DNA from: JAVXNW01 sp036645575
GTDB taxonomy: Bacteria > Bacillota > Clostridia > Christensenellales > Aristaeellaceae
Assembly: GCA_036645575.1 (NCBI GenBank)
Contig: JAVXNW010000022.1
Coordinates: 1-27,791, forward strand
Direction of reading: 5' to 3'
DNA length: 27,791 bases
The notes under the pieces were generated by a model that ran no database searches, was not told the origin of the DNA, and saw nothing but the letters and a program-made list of their open reading frames with translations. Positions 9,257 through 17,731 of the stretch are shown one piece after another. Position numbers and translations under genes: made by a program. Position 1 is the stretch's first letter. Each line of letters begins with the position of its first letter.

Positions 9257-9266
9257 ACGCTTCTCC

Positions 9267-10121
9267 TCATCCTTTGATGGCCCCGGCGACCATGCCGGAC
9301 ACGATTTTTTTGTTGAAGAAAATAAACAAGAGCAGCGGCGGGATCGTAATCAGCATCACGTCGGCAAACAACAAATTCCAGTCGCTTCCGTACTGGCCGT
9401 TGAAGTTGTAGAGCGTCTGCTGCACCGTCGCGTTCTTTGTGCCGGGCAAAAAATAGAGGGGGTTGACAAAGTCGTTAAAGATATTGACCGCGCTCAGCAC
9501 GATCACGGTCGCGGTGACCGGCTTTAGCAGCGGAAAGATGATGCGCGCAAACAGCACGGGGGGATTGCATCCGTCGATGACCGCCGCCTCGTCCAGCTCC
9601 CGGGGAATGGTCGCCATGAAGCCCCTGTACAGGATGCAGGAGAAGGAACAGTTGAGCGCCACCTCGACCAGCACCATGCCATAGAGGCTCTTGTAGATGC
9701 CAATGCCCTGCATAATCCAGATGGTGGGGACGATCGCGGGCGGGATCATCAGCCCGGACAGGACGACAAAATTGGCGATCAGGCCAACCTTGTCGTTTTT
9801 GCGCTGCAAGACAAAGCCCGCCATCGAGCAGACCACGACCATGAGCAGGATGGAGCAGGCGGTAATAAAGATGGAATTTCCGAAGGCGCGAACCACAATG
9901 CCGTTGTTGGTCTCGAGGACCTTGCGATAGTTTTCCGCGATCTGGAACGTACTTGGCCAGCTTATGTTCATAAGCGAGGCCTCTTGGCGCGTCTTAAAGG
10001 AGTTGATCACGACAAAGTAAAACGGCACGCAGTACACGATCAGGCCAAACAGCACGCACAGAACGTCCACCGCCATCATGCCGGGCCGTCTGCGCTGTTT
10101 GAGCTTGGGGGCGGTGCTCAT
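9267..10121 (-). CDS. Carbohydrate ABC transporter permease, MalG type
   Basis: The product is 284 residues with six hydrophobic segments. The EAA loop reads ELDEAAVIDGCNP and continues to FPLLKP, the signature that contacts the ATPase in MalG/YesQ-type permeases (BPD_transp_1). The start at 10121 has GGGAGGTGG upstream. Its ATG overlaps the TGA of the preceding permease gene (ATGA), so the two halves of the channel are translated together. With its partner it should carry an oligosaccharide presented by the binding protein at 11194-12465. No ATPase gene is in the window, as in operons that borrow a shared MsmX-like ATPase. Confidence 0.93.
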   Translation of the reverse strand: MSTAPKLKQRRRPGMMAVDVLCVLFGLIVYCVPFYFVVINSFKTRQEASLMNISWPSTFQIAENYRKVLETNNGIVVRAFGNSIFITACSILLMVVVCSMAGFVLQRKNDKVGLIANFVVLSGLMIPPAIVPTIWIMQGIGIYKSLYGMVLVEVALNCSFSCILYRGFMATIPRELDEAAVIDGCNPPVLFARIIFPLLKPVTATVIVLSAVNIFNDFVNPLYFLPGTKNATVQQTLYNFNGQYGSDWNLLFADVMLITIPPLLLFIFFNKKIVSGMVAGAIKG

Positions 10122-10987
10122 AGGTCCACCTCCCTGCGGGTGATGAAGTAGTACAGCGGAAACGCGAGCGCCGAGATCAAGACGAACATCAGCACATTGC
10201 CAAGCGTCGCCAGCCCGTAATACCCCGCGCAATACTGCTTGTAGATGATGGAGGCCAACAGGTCGGTCGCAAAGCCCGGCCCGCCCTTTGTGGTCACCCA
10301 GATGAGGTCAAATGTGCGCAGGCCGCCGATAAAGGACAGGATCACCACCGAGTTCATCGCCGGGCGGCACAGCGGCAGCGTGATGTGGCGGAATTTGTCC
10401 CAGGTGTTTCCGCCGTCAATCGACAGCGCCTCGTAGTATTGCTCCGGAATGGACAGGATGCCCGCAATATAGATCACCGTCGCAATGCCCACGCCCTTCC
10501 AGACGTCGATCATGATGACGGAAAACAGCGCAAGGGAAGTGTTGCCAAGCCAGTCCGGCCCGGCAATGCCCAGCACGGCCAAGACCCCATTGATCAGTCC
10601 GCGCGTTGGGTGCATCAGCGAGCGGAAGGTGATGCCGACCGCCAGGGTGCTGATGAGGTTGGGGAAAAACAGAATCGAGCGCAGGACGTTTCGGCTTTTG
10701 AGCAGGGAGGAGCTTAAGACCGCGCCGAAGAGCAGCCCCAGCACCACCTTGAACAGGCAGGTGAGGGACGCGTAGACCAGCGTGTTTTTAAACCCAATGC
10801 GCAGACTGGTCTCCTTGAAAAACAGGCGCAGGTTGTCAAGCCCGGTAAACGTCCAGTCGGTCAGCGTCCATGTGGTCAGCCCGAAAAAAAAGGACATGAT
10901 CGTGGGCAGAATGAACAACACGAAAAAGATGATGCCGCAGGGAATGAGAAACCAACCGGAGTACAGCCGGCGAAGCGCCTTGGGCAT
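10118..10987 (-). CDS. Carbohydrate ABC transporter permease, MalF type
   Basis: This is a 289-residue integral membrane protein with about six helices and the EAA loop PEQYYEALSIDGGNTWDKF followed by ITLPL. It matches the MalF/YesP/LplB-type permease that pairs with a MalG-type partner. The start at 10987 (MPKALRRLYSGW) is chosen over upstream in-frame codons because GGAGGTGAGG lies directly before it and the basic N-terminus leads into the first helix. It overlaps the next permease by ATGA. A 206-base spacer with a large nested stem-loop separates it from the binding-protein gene upstream. Confidence 0.93.
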   Translation of the reverse strand: MPKALRRLYSGWFLIPCGIIFFVLFILPTIMSFFFGLTTWTLTDWTFTGLDNLRLFFKETSLRIGFKNTLVYASLTCLFKVVLGLLFGAVLSSSLLKSRNVLRSILFFPNLISTLAVGITFRSLMHPTRGLINGVLAVLGIAGPDWLGNTSLALFSVIMIDVWKGVGIATVIYIAGILSIPEQYYEALSIDGGNTWDKFRHITLPLCRPAMNSVVILSFIGGLRTFDLIWVTTKGGPGFATDLLASIIYKQYCAGYYGLATLGNVLMFVLISALAFPLYYFITRREVDL

Positions 10988-11042
10988 AACCTCACCTCCA
11001 TTGGAATAACTGGCTCCGCCTTGCGGGAACGGCCTGAAGACA

Positions 11043-11118
11043 GGAACCGCTGACCTGCGCGCCGCTGCGCCGGCGAATGGAATTTTCGTCAGCGCAGCGG
11101 ACATGCGTCAGCGGTTCC
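11043..11118 (-). other. Nested intercistronic stem-loop
   Basis: Between the binding-protein stop (11194) and the permease start (10987) lies a nested inverted repeat. The outer arms are GGAACCGCTGAC (11043-11054) and GTCAGCGGTTCC (11107-11118). The inner arms are CCGCTGCGC (11062-11070) and GCGCAGCGG (11092-11100). No T-run follows on the minus strand, so it is unlikely to be a complete terminator. In sugar ABC operons such structures can protect the upstream binding-protein mRNA and favour its higher expression. That role is inferred here. Confidence 0.7.
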
Positions 11119-11193
11119 CGGAAATCCGCCGCCAGCGATCAACGGCGCAATGCCGGATCAAGCGTGAAGGCGATGGATTCCCATGCGTCCGCA

Positions 11194-12465
11194 TTACCAG
11201 CCGGCAAGACCCAGCTGCTTGGCTTGCTTTTCGACGTCGGCGTCGTACTCGGCAGCGCACTCCTGGGCGCTGCGCAGTCCGCCCATGCACTCAATGCAGA
11301 TCTGCGGCGAGTTCGGGCCCTTGACGGAGGTGATGAACTCGAGCGCGGGCGCGGTCTTGCCCGCGTCAAAGTAGGGCATCATCTCCAGCACGCCCGCGTA
11401 GGCGTCCTTGGGCATCTCGACGCCGGTCACGACGTAGGGACCCTCGGCGGAAGACGCGGAGGCGTAGGCGGCAATGCCTTCAGGGGATACGAAGTACTCG
11501 ATCCACGCAAGCGCCTTTTCGACGTTCGGGCTGTTCTTGTAGACGTAGATGGAGTTGGGCAGCCATACGGTCAGGCCGTGGTCGTCCGCGCTGTCGCCGG
11601 GCTGGCCAAAGACGCCGATGTTGTCAACCGCCTCGCGGCCATAGTTCTTGTCGATGTTGGTGAGGGCGTTGGTCAGCATGGGGTAGTGGACGCCGTCGCC
11701 GTTGACCAGCATCTGCAGCGCGTAGTCGTAGGTGTTGGCGTTGTAATCGGCGTTCAGATAGCCCTTGTTGAACACCTCGGCCATCTTCTCGAAGGCCTTG
11801 AACGCGGCGGGATCGGTCGCGTATTTGGCCTTGTTTGCGTCAAAATCAGCGGCAAAATTCGGGCTGCCCTGCTGAATGTTGTAGTAGTCGGACAGGAGAA
11901 TCAGCTGGCTCGACCAGTCGTCGGCAAAGGAGGCGATCACCGCGGTCTTGCCCGCGTTCTTGATCACTTCGCAGTTGGCCATCAGCTGTTCCCACGTGTG
12001 CGGAACCTCCAGCCCCAGCTCCTTGTAGGCCGCCTTGTTGTACATCCACGCGCCGCAGAACGACGATCCGGAGGGCACGCCGTAGATCTTGCCGTCCACG
12101 GTGACGGTCACCTTGTACGAATCGCTGAACGTGCTCATGTACGGCTTGTCGGTCAGATCCACGAAGTTGACAGCCGGGTTCAGCGTGCTCAAGAGCGAAC
12201 CGGAGTTGAAATAGCACAGGTCGGCCATTTCGCCCGCGGCCAAGCGGGTGCGCACCAAGTTCTCGCCCTCCGCGCCGCCCGGCCGAATCTCGATTTCAAG
12301 GCCAATGCCCAGTTCTTCCTTGATCTTCGCCGCAGCGGCCTCAATGCCACTGGTCGGGGTCGTGTTGTCGATGAGTAGCGTAAGCGTAACTTCTTGCGCA
12401 AACACGGGCGTAGACATGGTAACAATCATCGCGACCAAAACAAGCAGACTACACAGTTTCTTCAT
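11194..12465 (-). CDS. Family 1 sugar-binding protein of the ABC transporter
   Basis: The protein is 423 residues with an N-terminal signal peptide ending near VFA-QEV (residues 23-24) and a periplasmic-binding-protein fold of the SBP_bac_1 type. Family-typical phrases are visible, such as the segment VPSGSSFCGAWMYNKAAYKELG and the LAWIEYFVSPEG region. It should capture the oligosaccharide for the two permeases downstream. The start at 12465 has AGGGGGA upstream and its own promoter. Notably the signal lacks a lipobox: the only Cys near the start is residue 5, before the hydrophobic core. A lipid anchor, normal for such proteins in single-membrane Firmicutes, is therefore not predicted. A rhamnosylated ligand is inferred from the linked GH78 enzyme. 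Confidence 0.93.
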   Translation of the reverse strand: MKKLCSLLVLVAMIVTMSTPVFAQEVTLTLLIDNTTPTSGIEAAAAKIKEELGIGLEIEIRPGGAEGENLVRTRLAAGEMADLCYFNSGSLLSTLNPAVNFVDLTDKPYMSTFSDSYKVTVTVDGKIYGVPSGSSFCGAWMYNKAAYKELGLEVPHTWEQLMANCEVIKNAGKTAVIASFADDWSSQLILLSDYYNIQQGSPNFAADFDANKAKYATDPAAFKAFEKMAEVFNKGYLNADYNANTYDYALQMLVNGDGVHYPMLTNALTNIDKNYGREAVDNIGVFGQPGDSADDHGLTVWLPNSIYVYKNSPNVEKALAWIEYFVSPEGIAAYASASSAEGPYVVTGVEMPKDAYAGVLEMMPYFDAGKTAPALEFITSVKGPNSPQICIECMGGLRSAQECAAEYDADVEKQAKQLGLAGW

Positions 12466-12504
12466 GGTACAATATCCCCCTTATAGCGTATTTGTTGCAT
12501 TTAC

Positions 12505-12534
12505 ATTATATCTCATGGCGAGCCGCCTTGTATA
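12505..12534 (-). promoter_or_regulatory. Promoter of the transporter-rhamnosidase operon
   Basis: A perfect TATAAT at 12505-12510 on the minus strand lies 39 bases before the ATG at 12465. A TATACA -35-like hexamer (12529-12534) sits 18 bp away. The 123-base gap after the response regulator gene holds this promoter and no obvious terminator, so some read-through from the regulator genes is possible. The YesN-like regulator is the natural candidate activator. Confidence 0.55.
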
Positions 12535-12588
12535 TGGAGGATCGAATCATTTACATGGACAATTCAGTTGAGCCGCCCGAAGCGCGCC

Positions 12589-13413
12589 CTACAGGCGTTC
12601 GTCCTTCGCGCAGCGCGCGTATTCCGACGGCGAGAAGCCCGTGTGCGCGCGAAAGACGCGGCTGAAATACAGCGGATCGGCATAGCCTACGCTCGCCGCG
12701 ACGTCCTTGAACATGCGCTCGGGCTTGGAGAGGATCAGTCGCTTGGCGCTCTCCATGCGCGCGTTAGTCAGGTATTCGACAAACGAACAGCCGGCAAAGC
12801 GGCGAAACAGGCGGCTGATCGCCGTCTGCGACATGCCCATGCGCTTGCACAAAAGCGGCAGCGTCAGCGGCTTATCCAAATGCCTTTTGAGGTAGTCGCA
12901 CAGGTTCTCAAAATCGGCGCGCGCGGGATCCGCCGCTTCCTTGTCCGGCGCGGGCGGCGCGGGCGACGAAGGCGCGGGCGACGCGGGCGCGGCCGACGCG
13001 GGCGGCGCGGCCGACGAAGGCGCGGGCGACGCGGGCGCGACCGGTCGCGCCCGCACCAGGCGGGTCAGGCACGCGACCAACTCGTCGGGCTTGACCGGCT
13101 TGAGCAAGTAGTCGGATACGCCATGATGAATGGCAGAACGGGCGTAGTCAAAGTCCTGATAGCCGCTCACGATGACGCAGCGCGTGTCCGGCCAAGCCTC
13201 GCGCAGCGCGCCGGCGAGCGCAAGGCCGTCTAAGCGCGGCATATAGATGTCTGTCACGACGATGTCGGCTTGCGTCTGGCGCTGGATATGAAGTGCCTCC
13301 GCGCCGTTTTCCGCCACGCCGACGACTTGCAGCTGGGGCATCCGCCTGGCGATGATCGAAGAAAGATATTCTGCGGATGCGGGCTCGTCGTCAACCACGA
13401 GCACCTTGATCAT
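12589..13413 (-). CDS. YesN-like response regulator, REC plus AraC-type HTH
   Basis: The product is 274 residues. The N-terminal receiver domain has the acidic pair near residues 8-10, phospho-acceptor Asp55 (VVTDIYMPRLDG) and Lys105 in LLKPVKP. The C-terminal AraC/XylS double helix-turn-helix covers about 168-270 and ends with the canonical GYADPLYFSRVFRAHTGFSP stretch. Between them lies a low-complexity Ala/Pro/Ser linker (about 124-156). Of two nearby ATGs, the second (13413) is chosen: AGGAGG is seven bases away, against one base for the first, and it forms an ATGA overlap with the kinase stop. It is predicted to activate the adjacent transporter-rhamnosidase operon after phosphorylation by the YesM-like kinase. 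Confidence 0.95.
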   Translation of the reverse strand: MIKVLVVDDEPASAEYLSSIIARRMPQLQVVGVAENGAEALHIQRQTQADIVVTDIYMPRLDGLALAGALREAWPDTRCVIVSGYQDFDYARSAIHHGVSDYLLKPVKPDELVACLTRLVRARPVAPASPAPSSAAPPASAAPASPAPSSPAPPAPDKEAADPARADFENLCDYLKRHLDKPLTLPLLCKRMGMSQTAISRLFRRFAGCSFVEYLTNARMESAKRLILSKPERMFKDVAASVGYADPLYFSRVFRAHTGFSPSEYARCAKDERL

Positions 13414-15161
13414 GTGCATTCCTCCTGTCTGAGCGGGGCGACGATCTCGACGCGCGCGCCGACTTCCGCATTGATCAGGCGCATCTGGCAGGCGTCGCCA
13501 AAGCAGTAGTAGAGGCGCGCGTAGGTGTTGACCAGCCCCATGCCGCCGATGGCGTGCGCCACCGGTTCGCCTCCCCTTGCGCCCATTCTGGCGCCCGCGC
13601 GCACCGCGCACAATCGCGCGTTGAGGTCGCGCAGCACGTCCGGGGCAAAGCCCTCGCCGTTGTCCGACACGCACAGGAAGACGCCGCCATCCCGCGCGCA
13701 AATGTCCACCTGCACGCGCATCACGCCGCCGGTGTGCGCAAAGCCGTGTCGCAGCGCGTTTTCGACCAGCGGCTGAAGGACGATCTTGGGAAGCGTCCAG
13801 TCAAGCGTCGCATCTTCCACGCAGAGCGCATACGCCAAGCGATGCTTGTATCGCCGCTTCATCAGCTGCAGGTAGGTGCGCACGTGGCACACCTCCTCGC
13901 AAACGGTGGCGCAGCGATGCTGCGTGTCGGTCGAGTAGCGCAGCATTGCGGCAATGCCGTCGCAGATCTCCTGAATCTCCTGATCGCCTATCAGCATGGC
14001 GCGGCTCGAGACCACGTTTAAGGTGTTGAACAGAAAATGCGGATCGATCTGCGCCTGCAGCGTATCCAAATGCGCCTGCATCTCCAGGTTCTGCGCGCGC
14101 ATCTGCGCGTCAACCGCGTCGTTGAGCCGCCGGCAGAGCGCCTGAAAGGCGTCGCTCAGCGCGCGCAATTCGTCCACGCTGTGCGGCGGGCGCGCGCCGC
14201 ACAGATTGTCCAGCGCGGTCTGCTCCATGGTCTCTTGCAGCGCGCGAAGCGGGCGCGTGAGCCGGCGCGTGGACAGATAGATATACACAAAAGAGGCAAG
14301 CAGCGCCAGCAGGCAGATGGTCACGATCTGTATTTTCGCGGCGCCCATGGGCGCAAAGGCGGCCTCGCGCGTCTGGGAGAGCGCGACAGACAGCCCGTAG
14401 CGGTTGGGCGCGCCGACGGCGAAAATGCACTCGTCCGCATCGGGCTTGGCGGCCGTTGCGTAAAATACGCGGCCCGCTTCGTCAAGCACCGTGGCCTCGA
14501 CGCCCTCAAACCCGGGCAGCGCAAACAGCTCCGCCAATTCGGCGTACTCCCGCTGCACCTCGATAAAGCAGCTCGTGCCCGCCGCCGTGGTGACCGCGCG
14601 CGCCGCGCCGTACACCCGGGCGTTTGTCTGGGGCGGCCACGGGTTTTCGTAGGGCGAAAGCAGCAGGATGCGGCCGTTTCGCGCAAGCGCCGCGTCGCGC
14701 CACGCGATATCCTGAACGATCGCCGAAAGCGCCGCCGGGTCGAGCGCGCGCGCGCTGTAGTCGCTCGTGAAGTAGTGGCCCTGCAGGTCAAACATCACGA
14801 CCCGGCGAAAATGCTTGCCCACGGCGTAGCTCCTGAGCACGCGCCCAAGCGCCGTCACGCTGTCGGAGACCAGCAGGCGGTTGCGCGCGTCGTCCCGCCT
14901 CGGCATGGTGTAGGAGGAAAGCGCGGACAGAAATTCCGGATCGGACAGCATGAACAGAAACGCCACGTCGATCTGCTGAATCCGCGCCTCCATCTGAAGC
15001 GACAGCTTCTCCGCCAGCGTCGCAAGCTCCGCCTCCGCCGATTGCCTGGCGCTTTGCGCGTTGTAGTGGTAAAAAATCACGCCCGTCAACGCGATCAACG
15101 CGATCACGAGGGCAAGGCTGAGCAAAAGCAGCTTGATGTGCAGCTTGATATGAATGCGCAT
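13410..15161 (-). CDS. YesM-like sensor histidine kinase
   Basis: The protein is 583 residues. A membrane helix (about 10-31), an extracellular sensing region (about 35-273), a second helix (about 277-297) and a HAMP segment (298-350) precede the His_kinase domain (PF06580 type). Phospho-acceptor His375 lies in QIDPHFLFNTLN. The HATPase domain has an N-box (LQPLVENALRHGF, about 462-474) and a G-box with DNGEGF at 500-505. The start at 15161 is chosen because it begins the basic stretch before the first helix and has GGAGA upstream. An in-frame ATG at 15200 with GGAAGGA upstream is a possible alternative adding 13 residues. It overlaps the response regulator by ATGA. It likely senses an extracellular sugar or the loaded binding protein. 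Confidence 0.94.
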   Translation of the reverse strand: MRIHIKLHIKLLLLSLALVIALIALTGVIFYHYNAQSARQSAEAELATLAEKLSLQMEARIQQIDVAFLFMLSDPEFLSALSSYTMPRRDDARNRLLVSDSVTALGRVLRSYAVGKHFRRVVMFDLQGHYFTSDYSARALDPAALSAIVQDIAWRDAALARNGRILLLSPYENPWPPQTNARVYGAARAVTTAAGTSCFIEVQREYAELAELFALPGFEGVEATVLDEAGRVFYATAAKPDADECIFAVGAPNRYGLSVALSQTREAAFAPMGAAKIQIVTICLLALLASFVYIYLSTRRLTRPLRALQETMEQTALDNLCGARPPHSVDELRALSDAFQALCRRLNDAVDAQMRAQNLEMQAHLDTLQAQIDPHFLFNTLNVVSSRAMLIGDQEIQEICDGIAAMLRYSTDTQHRCATVCEEVCHVRTYLQLMKRRYKHRLAYALCVEDATLDWTLPKIVLQPLVENALRHGFAHTGGVMRVQVDICARDGGVFLCVSDNGEGFAPDVLRDLNARLCAVRAGARMGARGGEPVAHAIGGMGLVNTYARLYYCFGDACQMRLINAEVGARVEIVAPLRQEECT

Positions 15162-15257
15162 TCTCCATTTCTCCCCGTCGCGTTCCGCACGCTCGCCCAT
15201 CGCAGCCACCGTCCTTCCCGCGCCATATCGCCCATCTCGCCTGTCCAGTTTGGTTTT

Positions 15258-15266
15258 ATTATAGCA
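15258..15266 (-). promoter_or_regulatory. Extended -10 promoter of the kinase-regulator pair
   Basis: On the minus strand TGCTATAAT occupies 15258-15266, about 97 bases before the kinase ATG. No good -35 is seen, which is usual for TGn-extended -10 promoters. Confidence 0.55.
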
Positions 15267-15322
15267 CAATCCCAACGCGAACACGAGCAAAATTAACCGA
15301 TTCTACCCGCTTCTGCCGCGCG

Positions 15323-15357
15323 AAAAAGCGCCGCCCACGTCTAAAGTGAGCGGCGCT
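15323..15357 (-). terminator. Rho-independent terminator of the phosphate operon
   Basis: Read on the minus strand, AGCGCCGC (15350-15357) pairs with GCGGCGCT (15327-15334) and is followed by a T-run (15323-15327). It lies 33 bases after the phoR stop at 15390, and before the promoter of the kinase-regulator pair. Confidence 0.88.
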
Positions 15358-15389
15358 AGGCCTAAATTGAGCCGCCAGCGCCGCAGAAT

Positions 15390-17057
15390 TTATTCAGCGC
15401 TTGCCGAAAAGATCACCCGAACCTCCGTGCCCTTGTCCGGCTCGCTCTCCAGTTCAATTCGGGCGTTGTTGATTTGCGCCGCGTGTTTTGCGATCGACAG
15501 GCCGAGCCCGGTTCCGCTGATGGTGCGCGAATGGCTCTTGTCCGCGCGGTAGAAGCGCTCAAAGACGCGCGCCTGATCCTCCCGGGCAATGCCGATGCCG
15601 TTGTCGGCAACCGTCCACCCGGACGCGTCGCACGTCACCTTGACCCAGCCGCCGGGGCGGTTGTATTTGATCGCGTTGTCGATCAAGTTGCCCAGCATCT
15701 CGCCCAGCACGGATCGATCGCCCGTCACCACGCGCGCGTCCTGACCCCGAACCACATTCAGCTTAACCTGCGCCTTCTCGGCCATCTGCATCCGCCGCGC
15801 CACGGCCTCCTGCGCGAGCAGCCCCAGATCGACCGCTTGTATGTTGCCGGTCGCCGCGCCCTCGTCCAGCTTCGACAGGCGAATGATGTCCTCGATCAAC
15901 TCGAGCAGCCGCGCGGACTCTGCCCGAATCCGCCCCGCAAATTCCCGCGCGTCTCCCCCCTGCGCAAGGCCATTTTCGATGAGCTCGGCGTAGCCTGATA
16001 TCGCGGTGAGCGGCGTCTTGAGCTCGTGGGACACATTGGCCGAAAATTCCCGGCGCGACTGTTCCGCAAGCGCGCGCTCGGTCACGTCCAGCATCAACAG
16101 CACGTATCCCTCGACCGCGCCGTCCGCCTTGACGGGATTGACCAGCAGTTGATAAAACCTACCCGCCAAGATGAGCTGCGCACTTGCGGGCGTGCCCCGG
16201 CACGCCTTCTCAAGCGCCTCGGTCAGATGGACGTCGCGGCACAGCACGCGCACATTTTTCCCCATCTGCGCGCCCTGCTCCACCCCGAACAGCGCCTGCA
16301 CGCTCCGGTTGATCGACAGGATGTTCTCCCGCGCGTCCAGCACGATCAGCCCCTCGGCCATGTGCCGCGTGATCTCCGAAAACCGAATCTGCTGCGCCCG
16401 AAGCGCCGCCATCTGCGTGGCGATCTGCCGGTTCTGCGCCTCCAGCCTGCCCAGCAGCGGCGCCAGCTCCTCGTAGACGTCGTTGTCCAGCGGCTTTTTG
16501 AGGTCCAGATGGTTGAGCGGGCGCACGAGCGCCGCCGTCAGCCGGTTCGCGCCCCACACCGACAGCGCCGCCGTGCCCAGCAGCAGCACGCCCAGCGCGC
16601 CCAGTAGCCCCAGCGCAATCGCGACCACGCTCGTGCGCGTGACCGACAGGCGCGCGATGCTTCCGTCAGGCAGCTGGCGCGCCTCGTAAAACGTGATCTG
16701 GCCAAGCGTGTCGGAATAGCGCGCGGACGCGCCCACGCCCTCCCGCGCCGCCTGCGCGATCTCCGGGCGCGCCAAGTGGTTTTCCATGTCCGCCGGATTC
16801 ATGCGGCTGTCAAACGTCACCTGGCCGGATGCGTCAACCAGCGTCAGGCGCGCGTCCGCGCGCCCGACCTCCTTTCGGAAGGCGTCCGCCCGCGCGCCGC
16901 CCTCGAGCGCCGAGGCGATATAGGTCAGGTTTTGCGCGAGCTGCGCCTTGACGGTTCCCTCATACGAAAAATAGACCGCGCCCACGCACGCGCACGAGAA
17001 GACGATCAGCGTGCCCAGCGTCAAAAAGAGCAGTCCGCGAAATATCTTGCGTTTCAT
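15390..17057 (-). CDS. phoR: Phosphate-regulon sensor histidine kinase PhoR
   Basis: The product is 555 residues. Helix 1 (about 8-30), an extracellular region (about 32-140), helix 2 (about 143-167), a HAMP-like linker and a PAS domain (about 225-330) lead to a HisKA domain with His344 in FSANVSHELKTPLT. The ATPase domain has Asn461 (LIDNAIKYN), DNGIGI at 485-490 and GTGLGL at 515-520. This is the full PhoR/PnpS architecture of Firmicutes, longer than the enterobacterial enzyme because of the extracellular domain. It is the last gene of the pst-pho operon and overlaps phoB by ATGA. Its place behind pstSCAB-phoU strongly supports a phosphate role. The start at 17057 has a GAGGAACGGTGA ribosome binding region. 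Confidence 0.94.
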   Translation of the reverse strand: MKRKIFRGLLFLTLGTLIVFSCACVGAVYFSYEGTVKAQLAQNLTYIASALEGGARADAFRKEVGRADARLTLVDASGQVTFDSRMNPADMENHLARPEIAQAAREGVGASARYSDTLGQITFYEARQLPDGSIARLSVTRTSVVAIALGLLGALGVLLLGTAALSVWGANRLTAALVRPLNHLDLKKPLDNDVYEELAPLLGRLEAQNRQIATQMAALRAQQIRFSEITRHMAEGLIVLDARENILSINRSVQALFGVEQGAQMGKNVRVLCRDVHLTEALEKACRGTPASAQLILAGRFYQLLVNPVKADGAVEGYVLLMLDVTERALAEQSRREFSANVSHELKTPLTAISGYAELIENGLAQGGDAREFAGRIRAESARLLELIEDIIRLSKLDEGAATGNIQAVDLGLLAQEAVARRMQMAEKAQVKLNVVRGQDARVVTGDRSVLGEMLGNLIDNAIKYNRPGGWVKVTCDASGWTVADNGIGIAREDQARVFERFYRADKSHSRTISGTGLGLSIAKHAAQINNARIELESEPDKGTEVRVIFSASAE

Positions 17058-17731
17058 TTCACCGTTCCTCGAAAGCGGTAGCCCAGCCCGCGAATGGTCT
17101 CAATCTGCTCGCCCGCCGCGCCCAATTTTTGCCGAAGCGTCTGGACGTGCACGTCCACCGTGCGCGAGCCGCCAAAATAGTCCTGCTCCCACACCGCGCT
17201 AAGCAGCTGTTCGCGGTCAAACGCCGCGTTCGGGTGCACCATCAAAAACCGGAGCAATTCGTATTCCTTGAGCGTCAGCGCCACTTGCCTTCCCGCAACC
17301 CGCACCGTATGGTGCCCGTCGTCAAGCGCCACTTCGCCCATTTGAAGCGCCGCCGCGTCCCTTTGCGCGCCGCTTCGCCTGAGCACCGCCTTGATCCGCG
17401 CGATCAGCTCCATCACGCCAAAGGGCTTGGTCACGTAGTCGTCCGCCCCCGCGTCAAGCCCCAGCACCCGCTCGCCCTCCGCGCCCTTGGCGGTGATCAT
17501 CATGACCGGAATACCTTCCGTTCGCGCGTCGCCTTTTAGACTTCGGATGATCGACAGGCCGTCTGTTCCCGGCAGCATGAGGTCGAGCAGCACAAGCTCG
17601 GGCAGCGTCCCCTTCAGCGCCTCAAAAAAGCCGACCGCGTCCGCAAACCCGGCCGCCTCGTAGCCGGTCTGCTTGAGCGCGTACACCAGCAATTCTCGAA
17701 TGTTCCCGTCGTCCTCCACGTAGTAAATCAT
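17054..17731 (-). CDS. phoB: OmpR-family response regulator PhoB/PhoP
   Basis: The protein is 225 residues. The receiver domain has phospho-acceptor Asp50 (LVLLDLMLPGTDG) and Lys102 (YVTKPF). A winged-helix Trans_reg_C domain (about 130-224) ends with the typical TVDVHVQTLRQKLG and IRGLGYRF phrases. It is the partner of the adjacent PhoR kinase. The start at 17731 gives the standard MIYYVEDD N-terminus with no extension, has GGGAGAGGG upstream, and forms an ATGA overlap with phoU. It should bind the direct repeats upstream of pstS, so the regulator would control its own operon. Called PhoP in Bacillus nomenclature. Confidence 0.94.
   Translation of the reverse strand: MIYYVEDDGNIRELLVYALKQTGYEAAGFADAVGFFEALKGTLPELVLLDLMLPGTDGLSIIRSLKGDARTEGIPVMMITAKGAEGERVLGLDAGADDYVTKPFGVMELIARIKAVLRRSGAQRDAAALQMGEVALDDGHHTVRVAGRQVALTLKEYELLRFLMVHPNAAFDREQLLSAVWEQDYFGGSRTVDVHVQTLRQKLGAAGEQIETIRGLGYRFRGTVK

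Noticed and set aside
11077..12378. Long plus-strand open frame (433 codons) opposite the sugar-binding protein gene
   Set aside because: It has no ribosome binding site and no recognisable domains. The product is a Val/Gly/His/Arg-rich translation typical of the antisense of a GC-rich gene, and the minus-strand frame has a signal peptide and family motifs.
12493..12508. Possible catabolite-response element near the sugar operon promoter
   Set aside because: On the minus strand the sequence around TGTAAATGCAACAA matches the cre consensus only with two mismatches in key positions.
14037..15296. Long plus-strand open frame (419 codons) opposite the YesM-like kinase gene
   Set aside because: The translation is Arg/Gln/His-rich with no domain, and the minus frame holds all kinase boxes.
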